From JAJDAT01 sp964570665 (GTDB taxonomy: Bacteria; Nitrospinota; Nitrospinia; Nitrospinales; JAJDAT01), in contig CAZMZH010000005.1 in NCBI GenBank assembly GCA_964570665.1, positions 186,001 through 250,000 of the forward strand: a DNA stretch of 64,000 bases, given 5' to 3'. A program made the translations under genes and the position numbers. The notes under the pieces are model-generated. The model was given only the letters and a program-made list of their open reading frames with translations, did not search any database and had not been told where the DNA came from. Of the stretch, positions 18,939 to 27,475 are shown one piece after another (within the stretch, counting starts at the first letter, position 1; each line of letters starts with the position of its first letter).

Positions 18939-20336
18939 ATGGTTGATATACGAAAAGTTCCTCCTCCCATCGATTGGCATGAAGGAATGTTGCTTGCCCC
19001 GCAACATTTTCAACAAACGGATCAGCGGCATGAATCCCTCACTGCTTATCATGTCTCGACAGTTTCTCCTTTCCATTGGGGAATAATGGACTTAAAAATT
19101 GATCGACCACGTTTGGTAGACGGTACTTTGAAAATTTTGTCTCTAGAAGCTGTTATGCCCGATGGCCTGGCAGTTTCTTTTGGCGAAAGCGATGCCGACA
19201 AAGTATCCGTTAGCTACTATCAGAATAAAGAAGAGGAAAAGAAAAAAGAAACTTTAGAATTAGATTTAGAACCTTTAAAAGCAAAAATGGAACGAGGGGC
19301 CATAACCATCCATTTAGCGGTCGGCTCTCAAAAAATTGGGACTTCCTATTTCAAAGGAGATATTAAACGCCATGAATCGTTCGATGGCATAGCTATAATT
19401 GATGAAAATACTGGGGATAATGAACTTTCAATTCCAAGACTAAAACCGAAATTGAAATTGTTAAGCGAAAACGAATCTCGAATAAATTATGTGAGTTTTC
19501 CAATAGCGGAAATTACTTTTCAAAATCAGAGGTTTGAGTTAACAGATTTTATTTTTCCCGCTCTAAGTGTTCCTCTTCGTTTTGCTTTGGGCGAAAAATG
19601 TACCAAAATAGCACAAAAAATTAGAGAGAAGGCTGAATATTTGGCGGACCAGGTAAATGCGCCTTCATCCAAAACGGGCACGCCGTTAGTATTAGAAGAG
19701 AAATCGAGGATTCATAATATGGTCGCTACATTACCATATTATGAAGCTATTCTTTATACGGGTAAAGCTCACCCATACAATGTCTATCTTGCTTTATGTG
19801 CGCTGGCTGGAAGTATAGCTGGACTGGGCACGGGATTAATACCTCCTACTTTTGATCCCTACAATCACGGCGATTTAAAACACACTTTTGACCAAGTTCT
19901 TGAGTATATAGATAGTTTAATTTCAGAAGGTGTCCAAGAAAAATATTTCACAATTCCTTTTAGGTATCAGGAAGAATTGAATAGTTTTACGCTAAATCTT
20001 AAATCCGAATGGATTGATAAAAGTCTATTTTTTAGCGTACGTGGTTCTGAAGGAACTTCGGAAAAAGAACTTTCAGATTGGGTTAAAAACAGTTGGATTG
20101 GTTCGGAATCAAAAGTTCCTACAATTAGAGAGAGAAGAATGCGCGGCGCTGAACGCGAACAAATTGAACGAGATGATGATATTGTTCCAGCTAGGGGTGT
20201 CGTTTTATTTAAACTTACCGTAGATCCAGAATTTATAGAACCCGACCAAACTCTATCCATTTTTCATCCAATTTCTATGGGATCTTCATCGGCTCCATCC
20301 GAAATTTTATTGCACGTTAAAAAAGAAGATTCGTAA
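18939..20336 (+). CDS. tssK: Type VI secretion baseplate protein TssK
   Basis: 465 residues, close to the usual TssK length (about 445). The family's N-terminal signature is clear: PPPIDWHEGMLLAPQHFQQ at residues 8-26. Later come FPIAEITFQNQRFELTDFIFPAL and the helical middle with GTPLVLEEKS. A GAGG ribosome-binding site precedes the ATG. TssK links the type VI baseplate to the TssL/TssM membrane complex. No other core type VI genes (TssB, C, E, F, G, L, M) occur in this window; the genes that follow are regulatory-type vWA, phosphatase and kinase genes. Confidence 0.93.
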   Translation: MVDIRKVPPPIDWHEGMLLAPQHFQQTDQRHESLTAYHVSTVSPFHWGIMDLKIDRPRLVDGTLKILSLEAVMPDGLAVSFGESDADKVSVSYYQNKEEEKKKETLELDLEPLKAKMERGAITIHLAVGSQKIGTSYFKGDIKRHESFDGIAIIDENTGDNELSIPRLKPKLKLLSENESRINYVSFPIAEITFQNQRFELTDFIFPALSVPLRFALGEKCTKIAQKIREKAEYLADQVNAPSSKTGTPLVLEEKSRIHNMVATLPYYEAILYTGKAHPYNVYLALCALAGSIAGLGTGLIPPTFDPYNHGDLKHTFDQVLEYIDSLISEGVQEKYFTIPFRYQEELNSFTLNLKSEWIDKSLFFSVRGSEGTSEKELSDWVKNSWIGSESKVPTIRERRMRGAEREQIERDDDIVPARGVVLFKLTVDPEFIEPDQTLSIFHPISMGSSSAPSEILLHVKKEDS

Positions 20337-20441
20337 TTCATTTAGTCGTCACAATATTTAACTTCGCCATAAATGAACGCGTCATGAAAGTCGGGGTCGT
20401 GCCAATACTCTTCAAACATAAACCCTTAAAAGGGATCTAAT

Positions 20442-21146
20442 ATGCGAAAACGCCCCGGCGGAGCATTGGCGGGTCGCCCTCTCCACTTTATATGGATCGC
20501 CGATAAGTCAGGGTCAATGGGGATCGATGGGAAAATACAAGCTTTAAACCACGCAATTCGCGAAGCAATTCCCCATATGAAGGAAGCGGCAAACGAAAAT
20601 CCCAACGCGGAGGTATTTGCCAGGGCAGCGGCATTTTCTGACGGAGCTCAATGGCATATTTCCAAACCTACCCCAATCTCAGATTTTAAATGGAAAGATT
20701 TAACTGCCGGAGGTGTAACAGATATGGGCAAAGCCCTAAATCTAGTTTCCGATCAGTTAAAAATTCCTCCAATGACGGATCGCGCTCTTCCCCCTGTTTT
20801 AGTATTGATTTCTGACGGTCAACCTACAGACGATTTTAACGCAGGTTTAAAAAATCTTTTGTCTTTGCCTTGGGGTAAGAAAGCCGTTCGAGTTGCTATC
20901 GCTATAGGGGAAGATGCGGATTTAGATACGCTGCAAAAATTCATTGGCAATGTAGAAATTGGTCCGCTTCAAGCCAATAATCCCGAAACCCTTAAAAATT
21001 ATATTAAATGGACTTCAACAGCAGTTCTAAAAGCCACGTCCTCTCCAATGAGTGAAATTGATTCTTCTCTAGATTCAAGTCTCCCTTCTAGCTCCTTTAT
21101 CCCCGAGCCAATCTCTTCAACAGATTCTTCTTCCGATATTTGGTGA
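20442..21146 (+). CDS. TerY-like von Willebrand A domain protein (first set)
   Basis: 234 residues. A vWA domain fills residues 14-200, with the MIDAS metal site D-x-S-x-S at 21-25 (DKSGS), a Thr in GGVTDMGKAL, and the Asp in LISDGQPTDDF. The C-terminal ~35 residues are a Ser/Asp/Pro-rich tail. This is the TerY form of vWA known to pair with PP2C and kinase genes. It has an AAAAGGGATC ribosome-binding region. The PP2C gene begins 4 bp after its stop. The Ser-rich tail is a possible target of the kinases in the cluster (inference). Confidence 0.9.
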   Translation: MRKRPGGALAGRPLHFIWIADKSGSMGIDGKIQALNHAIREAIPHMKEAANENPNAEVFARAAAFSDGAQWHISKPTPISDFKWKDLTAGGVTDMGKALNLVSDQLKIPPMTDRALPPVLVLISDGQPTDDFNAGLKNLLSLPWGKKAVRVAIAIGEDADLDTLQKFIGNVEIGPLQANNPETLKNYIKWTSTAVLKATSSPMSEIDSSLDSSLPSSSFIPEPISSTDSSSDIW

Positions 21147-21149
21147 CTT

Positions 21150-22028
21150 ATGCCATCTGTTTCCGCAAAATACGGAGGTACTTGGCATATCTTAGGCGAA
21201 AGCGTTTGTGGAATAACTCATAATCGAAAAGGGTTGCCAAATCAAGACGCTATCAAATGCCTGGTTGAAAAAGGAAATGAACTTCCATTAGCTGTTGCCG
21301 TTTCTGATGGGCATGGGAATTCCAAAAATTTTAGGAGCGGGATAGGAGCCCAATTAGCGACAAACATAGCAGGGGACACATTAATTCGCTTTTTGTCGGA
21401 GTCTTGCAATCAAAAAAAATCGGATCAGACGCTAAGTAACGTCCAAAATCATTTGATTCCAAATATCATTAAAACATGGAAAAAAGCCGTTTTAGACCAT
21501 TTTGAGCAAAATCCAATTTTAAAAACAGAACGCGAAATATTTGCTAGCGCTAATGAATCTTTATCTCAGGTTGATAATGATTCATCCGATCCAATATTAT
21601 TTTATGGAACTACCCTTTTAGCGGCGGGAGTTTCAGATTCTATAATAATTCTGCTCCAGCTCGGCGATGGCGATATTCTCACCGTGGATCCATTGGGAAA
21701 CGTCACTCAACCAATGCCTCGCGACGAAAATCTATTTGCGGACGAAACGACTTCTTTATGTTTGCCTAGAGCGGAACAATATATGCGCTACATAATTTTA
21801 GAACCAAAAATAAACCAAATAAAACTTTTATTAATTTCTACAGATGGTTATTCAAAGTCGTTTATTAATGATTCCGATTTTCTTGAAGTTGGTCCGGATT
21901 TTTTGGAAATTCTAAAAACAGAAGGCATCTCTATAGTTCAAGATAACCTGAGAAATTGGTTAGACGAAACTTCTAGGCTAGGTAGTGGGGACGATATAAC
22001 TTTAGGAATCGCTTATCATGAACGGTAA
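21150..22028 (+). CDS. PP2C-family serine/threonine phosphatase (first set)
   Basis: 292 residues. The metal-binding PP2C motifs are all present: NQDA near 31-34, SDGHGN near 52-57, GTTLLAAGV, LGDGDIL, STDGYSKSF and a final GDDIT near 281-285. It should dephosphorylate Ser/Thr targets, most likely proteins acted on by the kinase encoded downstream. It has no signal peptide or membrane segment. It starts 4 bp after the vWA gene and its end overlaps the start region of the beta-helix gene, so the three are translated in close coupling. Confidence 0.9.
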   Translation: MPSVSAKYGGTWHILGESVCGITHNRKGLPNQDAIKCLVEKGNELPLAVAVSDGHGNSKNFRSGIGAQLATNIAGDTLIRFLSESCNQKKSDQTLSNVQNHLIPNIIKTWKKAVLDHFEQNPILKTEREIFASANESLSQVDNDSSDPILFYGTTLLAAGVSDSIIILLQLGDGDILTVDPLGNVTQPMPRDENLFADETTSLCLPRAEQYMRYIILEPKINQIKLLLISTDGYSKSFINDSDFLEVGPDFLEILKTEGISIVQDNLRNWLDETSRLGSGDDITLGIAYHER

Positions 22029-24180
22029 AATGAGCGACGTCCCTCGCGAAGAATTAGCAAAAATCTTGAAAAACTACGGAGAAGATATTTGCCAGGACGC
22101 TCGAAGATGCGAAGCTTTTTTGAACGATTTATGCGGTCAATACAAACGAGAAATTTTTATATTGGTAAGTGGTATCCGAGAAAGAATTCCTGAAGCTCTT
22201 CAAAAAAATTCCGAAACCACGGTCAGTTTTAATCTTTTATTAGGCAATTTAACCAAGCGACTGCGAGACAACTTAGGACTTTCGCCTGAAGCTGCTTTAT
22301 GGTGCGTGGAAACTTGGACATATGCATTAGAGTTAACGCCTAAACCACCCACCATTAATAAACCTCTACACAAAGACAATACATCAAAGAAACCAAACTC
22401 CGATCCAGTTGAATACAAACCTATACCAACGTTTGCGGTTTCTTTGACTGAAAAAGAAAGCTTTAACTCGATTACAGAGGCTCTAAGACACGCTCCTCCT
22501 CATTCGCGGATTATAATATATCCTGGCAGATATGAAGAAATCATCACCATTGACAAGCCAATTGAGATAATCGGTCTAGGTTCTCCTAGAGAAATTGTTA
22601 TCGCTTCTAAAGACGGTCCTTGCATCCGAATGGAGACTCAAAACGCCTTAGTATCTGGAGTTACCCTGAGAGGAATCGCTCCCAAATCTTATACGGTCGA
22701 AATATCTAAAGGAGTGTTAGCGTTAAAAGATTGCGACATTTCGTCTGAGTTCTTCTCCTGTATAGGTATTTTTGGTCCATCCGCTCAGCCTAATATTTTT
22801 CGTTGCCGAATTAACAAAGCAAAAGAATATGGTTTGCATTTCGCCGTTCAAGCGCAAGGCATAATTGAAGATTGCGAAATTTATGGGAACAAATTGTCGG
22901 GAATTAAAATTCAACAGGACGCTAATCCGCTATTTAAAAAATGTCGAATTCGAGGAGGAAAAGAAAATGGGTTATCCGTCAATGAAAACGGAAAAGGGGT
23001 TTTAGAAAATTGTGACTTTTCCGGAAACAGCGGCAACTCGGTCGAAATTGAAGGAAAGGGAAATCCAACGCTAAAAAATTGTAAAATTCATGAAGGTCGA
23101 AATGGCGTTCGTATCTGGAATTCTGGTAAAGGTAATTTTGTTTTGTGCGATATATTTAACAACTCTCGTCCCGGTATCGAGATATTAGAAAATGGGAATC
23201 CTTATTTTGAAAAATGCCAATTTCATCACGGGCGCGACTTTGGATTATCCATATTCCAAAATGGAAAAGGCAAATTCAAAGATTGTGAAATATTTGCCAA
23301 CATTAAAGGAGGTTTTTCAATATCGGATCTAGGAGACCCAGAATTTGAAAACTGTGTTGTCCACGACAATCGAGAAAACGGAGCTCACTTCTTTGACAAG
23401 GGCAAAGGCAAATTCAAAGGCTGCAGCTTTAGCGGAAACTCTTTAGCATCTATTTTCATTCAATCACTCGCAAATCCGATTTTTAATCAATGTCGATTTA
23501 GCTCCGGGCGCGGAAGCTTGGTAATTCATGATCGAGGTAAAGGATATTTTGACGAATGTGAAATATTCCAAAATGAATTTGCCGGGGTTGAAATTAGAGA
23601 AAAAGGGAATCCCTATTTGGAACGTTGTCGGATATTTCACGGACAAAGCGCCGGAATCTTTATATATCGCAATGGGTCGGGGACGATTAAAAATTGCGAA
23701 ATATTCGAAAATCAATCTGCAGGAGTCGCAATTAAACAACAAGCCAATCCTAAAATTATTAATTGTAAAGTTTATGGGAATCGAGAAAACGGCGTCGAGA
23801 TCTTTGATCATGGAAAAGGAATATTTCAATATTGCGATATATATTCCAATAGAGGCTCCGGAATTAAAATCTCCAATCAAGGCGATCCCTCTCTTAAAAA
23901 TTGTAAAATAAGAGAAAGTGAGTTTTCGGGCTTGTTAGCTATCGACTATGGAGTTGGTTATTTAGAATCATGCCAAATAACCTCCAATGGAGATTACGGA
24001 GTGAACATTCTCAAGGGAGGAAACCCAATTATCCGGAACTGCAATATTAACCGCAACAAACCTAAAGGCGCTCGAATTTCAAATAAAGGGGTTGGAAATT
24101 TTGATAATTGCGACTTAACCAAAAACCGCGAAGGGGCATGGGCCATTGACCCAGAATGCCAAGTAAAAATGGCGGGTTAG
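22018..24180 (+). CDS. Right-handed parallel beta-helix repeat protein with helical N-terminal domain
   Basis: 720 residues; the start may instead be the ATG at 22030. Residues ~1-110 form a helical domain (LAKILKNYGEDICQDARRCE, then LCGQYKREIFILV and LRDNLGLSPEAALWCVETW). I know this pattern from the N-termini of many bacterial multidomain signalling proteins, with no named function. After a linker rich in Pro and Lys, residues ~150-715 consist of roughly two dozen coils of about 23 residues (patterns such as GKGKFKDCEIFAN and GNPYFEKCQF), a pectate-lyase-like beta-helix. No catalytic residues of sugar lyases or epimerases stand out. It could be a long scaffold, adhesin-like binding surface or effector; there is no secretion signal. 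It overlaps the PP2C gene. Confidence 0.85.
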   Translation: MNGKMSDVPREELAKILKNYGEDICQDARRCEAFLNDLCGQYKREIFILVSGIRERIPEALQKNSETTVSFNLLLGNLTKRLRDNLGLSPEAALWCVETWTYALELTPKPPTINKPLHKDNTSKKPNSDPVEYKPIPTFAVSLTEKESFNSITEALRHAPPHSRIIIYPGRYEEIITIDKPIEIIGLGSPREIVIASKDGPCIRMETQNALVSGVTLRGIAPKSYTVEISKGVLALKDCDISSEFFSCIGIFGPSAQPNIFRCRINKAKEYGLHFAVQAQGIIEDCEIYGNKLSGIKIQQDANPLFKKCRIRGGKENGLSVNENGKGVLENCDFSGNSGNSVEIEGKGNPTLKNCKIHEGRNGVRIWNSGKGNFVLCDIFNNSRPGIEILENGNPYFEKCQFHHGRDFGLSIFQNGKGKFKDCEIFANIKGGFSISDLGDPEFENCVVHDNRENGAHFFDKGKGKFKGCSFSGNSLASIFIQSLANPIFNQCRFSSGRGSLVIHDRGKGYFDECEIFQNEFAGVEIREKGNPYLERCRIFHGQSAGIFIYRNGSGTIKNCEIFENQSAGVAIKQQANPKIINCKVYGNRENGVEIFDHGKGIFQYCDIYSNRGSGIKISNQGDPSLKNCKIRESEFSGLLAIDYGVGYLESCQITSNGDYGVNILKGGNPIIRNCNINRNKPKGARISNKGVGNFDNCDLTKNREGAWAIDPECQVKMAG

Positions 24181-24194
24181 TTGTAAAGTAAAAT

Positions 24195-25514
24195 ATGAAT
24201 CAATTACTGAAAACAAATTGCAAACTTTCTTTAACCGATCTGCAAACCCAGTGTGAAATTGACTACATCATTGGTAGCGGAGCACAAGGTGAAGTATACA
24301 AGGTAATCTTAGATGGAAAAACCTTGGCCCTAAAATGGTATTTACCTAAAGCCGCAACGAAAAAACAACGTAATATATTAAAAACACTAATCGATAAAGG
24401 CCCCCCAGCGCCAAGCTTCCTCTGGCCAACACTTTTTGCAGAGTCTCCAAATACCTCCGGTTTTGGTTATTTCATGCCGCTACGAAACGTACGGTTTAAA
24501 AGTTTAGCAAATTTGATGAAAAGACGAATAGATCCAACTTTTCGAATTTTATCTTTAGCAGGGGCAAACTTAGCTCACAACTTTCTACAACTTCATTCCA
24601 AAGGATTATGCTACAGAGATATTTCTTTTGGAAATATTTTTTTGGATCCAGACACAGCAGAAATTCAAATTTGCGATAATGACAATGTAACCGCAGACGA
24701 TCAAAGTAAAGGCGGAATATTAGGAACTCCCCGGTTCATGGCGCCAGAGTTAGTCCGAAGAGAGGTATGTCCAAGTTCTCAAACCGATCTATTTTCTCTT
24801 TCAGTTCTACTTTTCTATATGTTAATCCTACATCACCCCCTTGAAGGCAAAAAAGAACTTTCTATTAAATGCCTTGACCTTCCGGCAATGAACCAATTAT
24901 ACGGCAAACAGCCTTTATTCATTTTTGACCCTAAGGACTCGTCAAACGAGCCTGTCTCAGGTCATCATGACAACGCTTTAATTTTTTGGCCCATTTACCC
25001 AAAGTTTTTAAGAGATCTATTTATTCAAGCCTTTGGCGAAGGCCTAACCGATCCTTCATCAAGAGTGAGAGAGAGCGAATGGAGAAACGCCTTAATTCTT
25101 TTAAGCGATTCCATTTTCTATTGTTCAAATTGCGAATCGGAAAACTTCTACGATTCCGAATTCTTAAAATCTAATCAAGGTTCGGCAGGCATATGTTGGT
25201 CGTGCCAAAGTATTCTCACCTTACCTCCTAGAATAAAAATAGAAAATAAAATCGTTATGCTCAACCAAGACTCAAAATTATTTCCTCACCATATTGACGA
25301 TTCAAAACCTTGTGATTTTTCATCTCCAATTGGAGAAAGAATCGCTAAATGCCCAGATTTGGAACAACCTAAAATAAAAAATATCTCTGAAGAAAAATGG
25401 GTTTCTTCTTTACCGGGGGAAACCCCACTCGATATTCTTCCCGGAGAAAGTCTTACCTTAATTACGGGAAAGCAAGTTTATTTCGGAAAGAAAAAAGGCG
25501 TTATTCGCGTTTAA
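24195..25514 (+). CDS. TerY-P-type protein kinase with zinc ribbon (first set)
   Basis: 439 residues. Kinase motifs: Gly-loop GSGAQG at 27-32, the ATP-binding Lys at 47, catalytic YRDISFGN at 140-147 (Tyr in place of the usual His of HRD), DND at 161-163 in place of DFG, and MAPE at 182-185. After the kinase core a zinc ribbon can be seen (Cys310 and Cys313, then CWSC some 25 residues later), followed by a ~100-residue beta-rich tail. The YRD, DND and zinc-ribbon combination is characteristic of kinases of TerY-P triads. It is likely active on Ser/Thr, since Lys and Asp residues are kept. No membrane segment. Confidence 0.85.
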   Translation: MNQLLKTNCKLSLTDLQTQCEIDYIIGSGAQGEVYKVILDGKTLALKWYLPKAATKKQRNILKTLIDKGPPAPSFLWPTLFAESPNTSGFGYFMPLRNVRFKSLANLMKRRIDPTFRILSLAGANLAHNFLQLHSKGLCYRDISFGNIFLDPDTAEIQICDNDNVTADDQSKGGILGTPRFMAPELVRREVCPSSQTDLFSLSVLLFYMLILHHPLEGKKELSIKCLDLPAMNQLYGKQPLFIFDPKDSSNEPVSGHHDNALIFWPIYPKFLRDLFIQAFGEGLTDPSSRVRESEWRNALILLSDSIFYCSNCESENFYDSEFLKSNQGSAGICWSCQSILTLPPRIKIENKIVMLNQDSKLFPHHIDDSKPCDFSSPIGERIAKCPDLEQPKIKNISEEKWVSSLPGETPLDILPGESLTLITGKQVYFGKKKGVIRV

Positions 25515-25646
25515 AAATTTAAAAGGAAAAAAATATTACCTATGAGAGCAAGGCCAAAACAAACTTAAAGTAATAAAATTATTATTACCGATAAAGACAA
25601 GTTATAATAAAAAATATAAAACTCTTTAGTTTTGGAATTCGGAATT

Positions 25647-26609
25647 ATGTCTAAATTCATTTGCCCCAATTGCAAAAAAGAGTACGAAAAAAAAACAGAA
25701 GACGGCTACTGCAATAATCAACCAGAATGCGAATATGGATTAGGTTGGTTAGCCGAGCTTTCCTCCACAGCTTCGGCAGAAAAAACAACCGAAGCCGCTT
25801 CACCAGATCCAATCTCTTTCGATAGGGAAATTGGGCTTTGCGTTTTGATGATGGACGGCTCCTATTCTATGGCCGATCCAGCTTTTCCAAGCGCCGATTA
25901 CCCGGGAAATAAATACGATTTAATCGCTCGTAACTCAGCTGCAGGAATCTGGTCCCTAAAAAACCTAACTCATATTGACAGCGCTTACATCGCTCTTTGT
26001 GTTTTTGCAGGAAAACCTATTTGGATCTGGACAAAAAGCATCAAAGAAATAATTGATGAATATCAAAATCGTCAAAATTTCTCCGATTTTATTTATGAAA
26101 CTCTGGAGAAAAAAACCCTTGAACCCAAAGCGACAAATATAAACGAAGCTTTAAATCTAGCCTATGATATTTTTCAGCAATATCTAGAAGGAAACCTAAA
26201 GGATTTTGGCGACTTAACAGATTTTAAACCCTTGGAACACCAAGTCGTCCGTCAAGACGACAAAGGACAAGAAGATTTTATTACAATTCCAAATGCTCGC
26301 GCTTTCATATATACCGATGGAGAACATAACGTAACCGCCCCAATTCAAAATCCCTTCGAACAGGTCGAACAATCCGTTTTAATGACGGCATTTATTGGCG
26401 AAGAGGAATCGCCGGGAATAAAACAAATGAAAGAACTTGCCGCCATTTGTCCTAAACATTCTCCAGCTAAGGGTTTTTTCCTTTTTGACGACGCAGAGAG
26501 ATCGCAAATCCTAAAAGGCCTGTTCAGAATGGCTTCCGGAGCATCTGGCTTTTGTCCTTCTTGCCTCTTGATTGATCAATCGCGTCCTCCTGAAGAAACA
26601 TCGGAATGA
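25647..26609 (+). CDS. Zinc-ribbon vWA protein (second set)
   Basis: 320 residues from the ATG at 25647; an upstream TTG at 25632 is less likely. A short zinc ribbon is at the N-terminus (Cys6, Cys9, Cys22, Cys28), and the vWA MIDAS motif D-G-S-Y-S is at 70-74. A later acidic strand reads IYTDGEHN. Compared with the first vWA protein it is longer and carries its own metal-binding finger. Its stop overlaps the start of the next PP2C gene (ATGA), so the two are translationally coupled. It opens the second vWA/PP2C/kinase set. Confidence 0.85.
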   Translation: MSKFICPNCKKEYEKKTEDGYCNNQPECEYGLGWLAELSSTASAEKTTEAASPDPISFDREIGLCVLMMDGSYSMADPAFPSADYPGNKYDLIARNSAAGIWSLKNLTHIDSAYIALCVFAGKPIWIWTKSIKEIIDEYQNRQNFSDFIYETLEKKTLEPKATNINEALNLAYDIFQQYLEGNLKDFGDLTDFKPLEHQVVRQDDKGQEDFITIPNARAFIYTDGEHNVTAPIQNPFEQVEQSVLMTAFIGEEESPGIKQMKELAAICPKHSPAKGFFLFDDAERSQILKGLFRMASGASGFCPSCLLIDQSRPPEETSE

Positions 26610-27475
26610 CCTCCGTTTCGCCCTCTCCCATTGGTAATAACGAAAAAATCCCCGCTTTAATTTGCGAAATAACCACATCGTCCGGCCCACGCAAGGGGAT
26701 GCCATCTGAAAAAATTTCAAACTTAGAGCTAGGTGAAGATTCTGGCGGTGTATTATCTCTTGCAGGTCGATCTGGAGTTATTTGGATTGCCGATGGAACA
26801 AGCGATTCAACCCGAATCGGCTCATTTTCTTCCAGGATTTTGGCGCAAGAATTGGGTCAGACATTTTCCAACGAAATACTAAATCATTGGGCTCGCTTGC
26901 AAAAAACCAAACGACTTGACGTAAACTTGTCCGATATTGTTTTAGAAACAGTGAATAAAACTAAAGCAAAATGGTCGTCTCGTTTAAAAGAAAATCCAAA
27001 AGAAGAAAAATCTCTGATTCAGTCGCTTTCATCCCTGAAACAAAAAGCTCCAGAACTCGGTTCGATTTTTTATGAATTCTCTTCTACTTTTTCAGCTATA
27101 ACTTTGGACAACGAAGGCAATTTAAACTGTATCGCCGCTGGCGATTCCTTAACAGCCATTTTTAAGAAAAATGAAAATCAATTTTTCGCTTTTAAAAAAG
27201 GGGGAGTAACTTTTCGATTAAAACTAAAAGCAGGAAAGATCGTATGCGAAAAGTTTCTATCACCCTTAGAAAACTATCAAACAGACGAAACAAACTTTGT
27301 CATCTTATCTTCCGATGGAGCCAAAGAAACTTTTTTGTCGCTAACTAAATATAAAAAACTTCTCAAACCAAATTTAGAACACTTTCTTTTATTGAAACAA
27401 AAAAGTATTGGAGCTATCCCAAAAACGCAAGACGATAAAACTTTAGGTCTAATAGGACGAATTCATGCTAGTTAA
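26606..27475 (+). CDS. PP2C-like phosphatase (second set)
   Basis: 289 residues, more divergent than the first PP2C. Motifs in order: a shortened first motif (EDSGG, about 44-48), IADGTSDS (63-64 are the DG pair), STFSAITL, AAGDSLTAI, LSSDGAKE and a final DDKTLGLI. The usual DGHG is replaced by DGTSDS, so one metal-ligand context differs, but the Asp residues at the key places remain. Activity is plausible. It overlaps the vWA gene upstream by 4 bp and the kinase gene downstream by 11 bp. Confidence 0.75.
   Translation: MTSVSPSPIGNNEKIPALICEITTSSGPRKGMPSEKISNLELGEDSGGVLSLAGRSGVIWIADGTSDSTRIGSFSSRILAQELGQTFSNEILNHWARLQKTKRLDVNLSDIVLETVNKTKAKWSSRLKENPKEEKSLIQSLSSLKQKAPELGSIFYEFSSTFSAITLDNEGNLNCIAAGDSLTAIFKKNENQFFAFKKGGVTFRLKLKAGKIVCEKFLSPLENYQTDETNFVILSSDGAKETFLSLTKYKKLLKPNLEHFLLLKQKSIGAIPKTQDDKTLGLIGRIHAS

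Noticed and set aside
23464..23911. Open frames on both strands inside the beta-helix gene
   Set aside because: They follow from the repeat structure and codon bias of the real gene; their translations show no domain.
22800..24150. Possible CRISPR-like or tandem DNA repeat
   Set aside because: The period of about 70 bases is a protein-level coil repeat; at the DNA level the units are diverged and have no constant repeat/spacer division.
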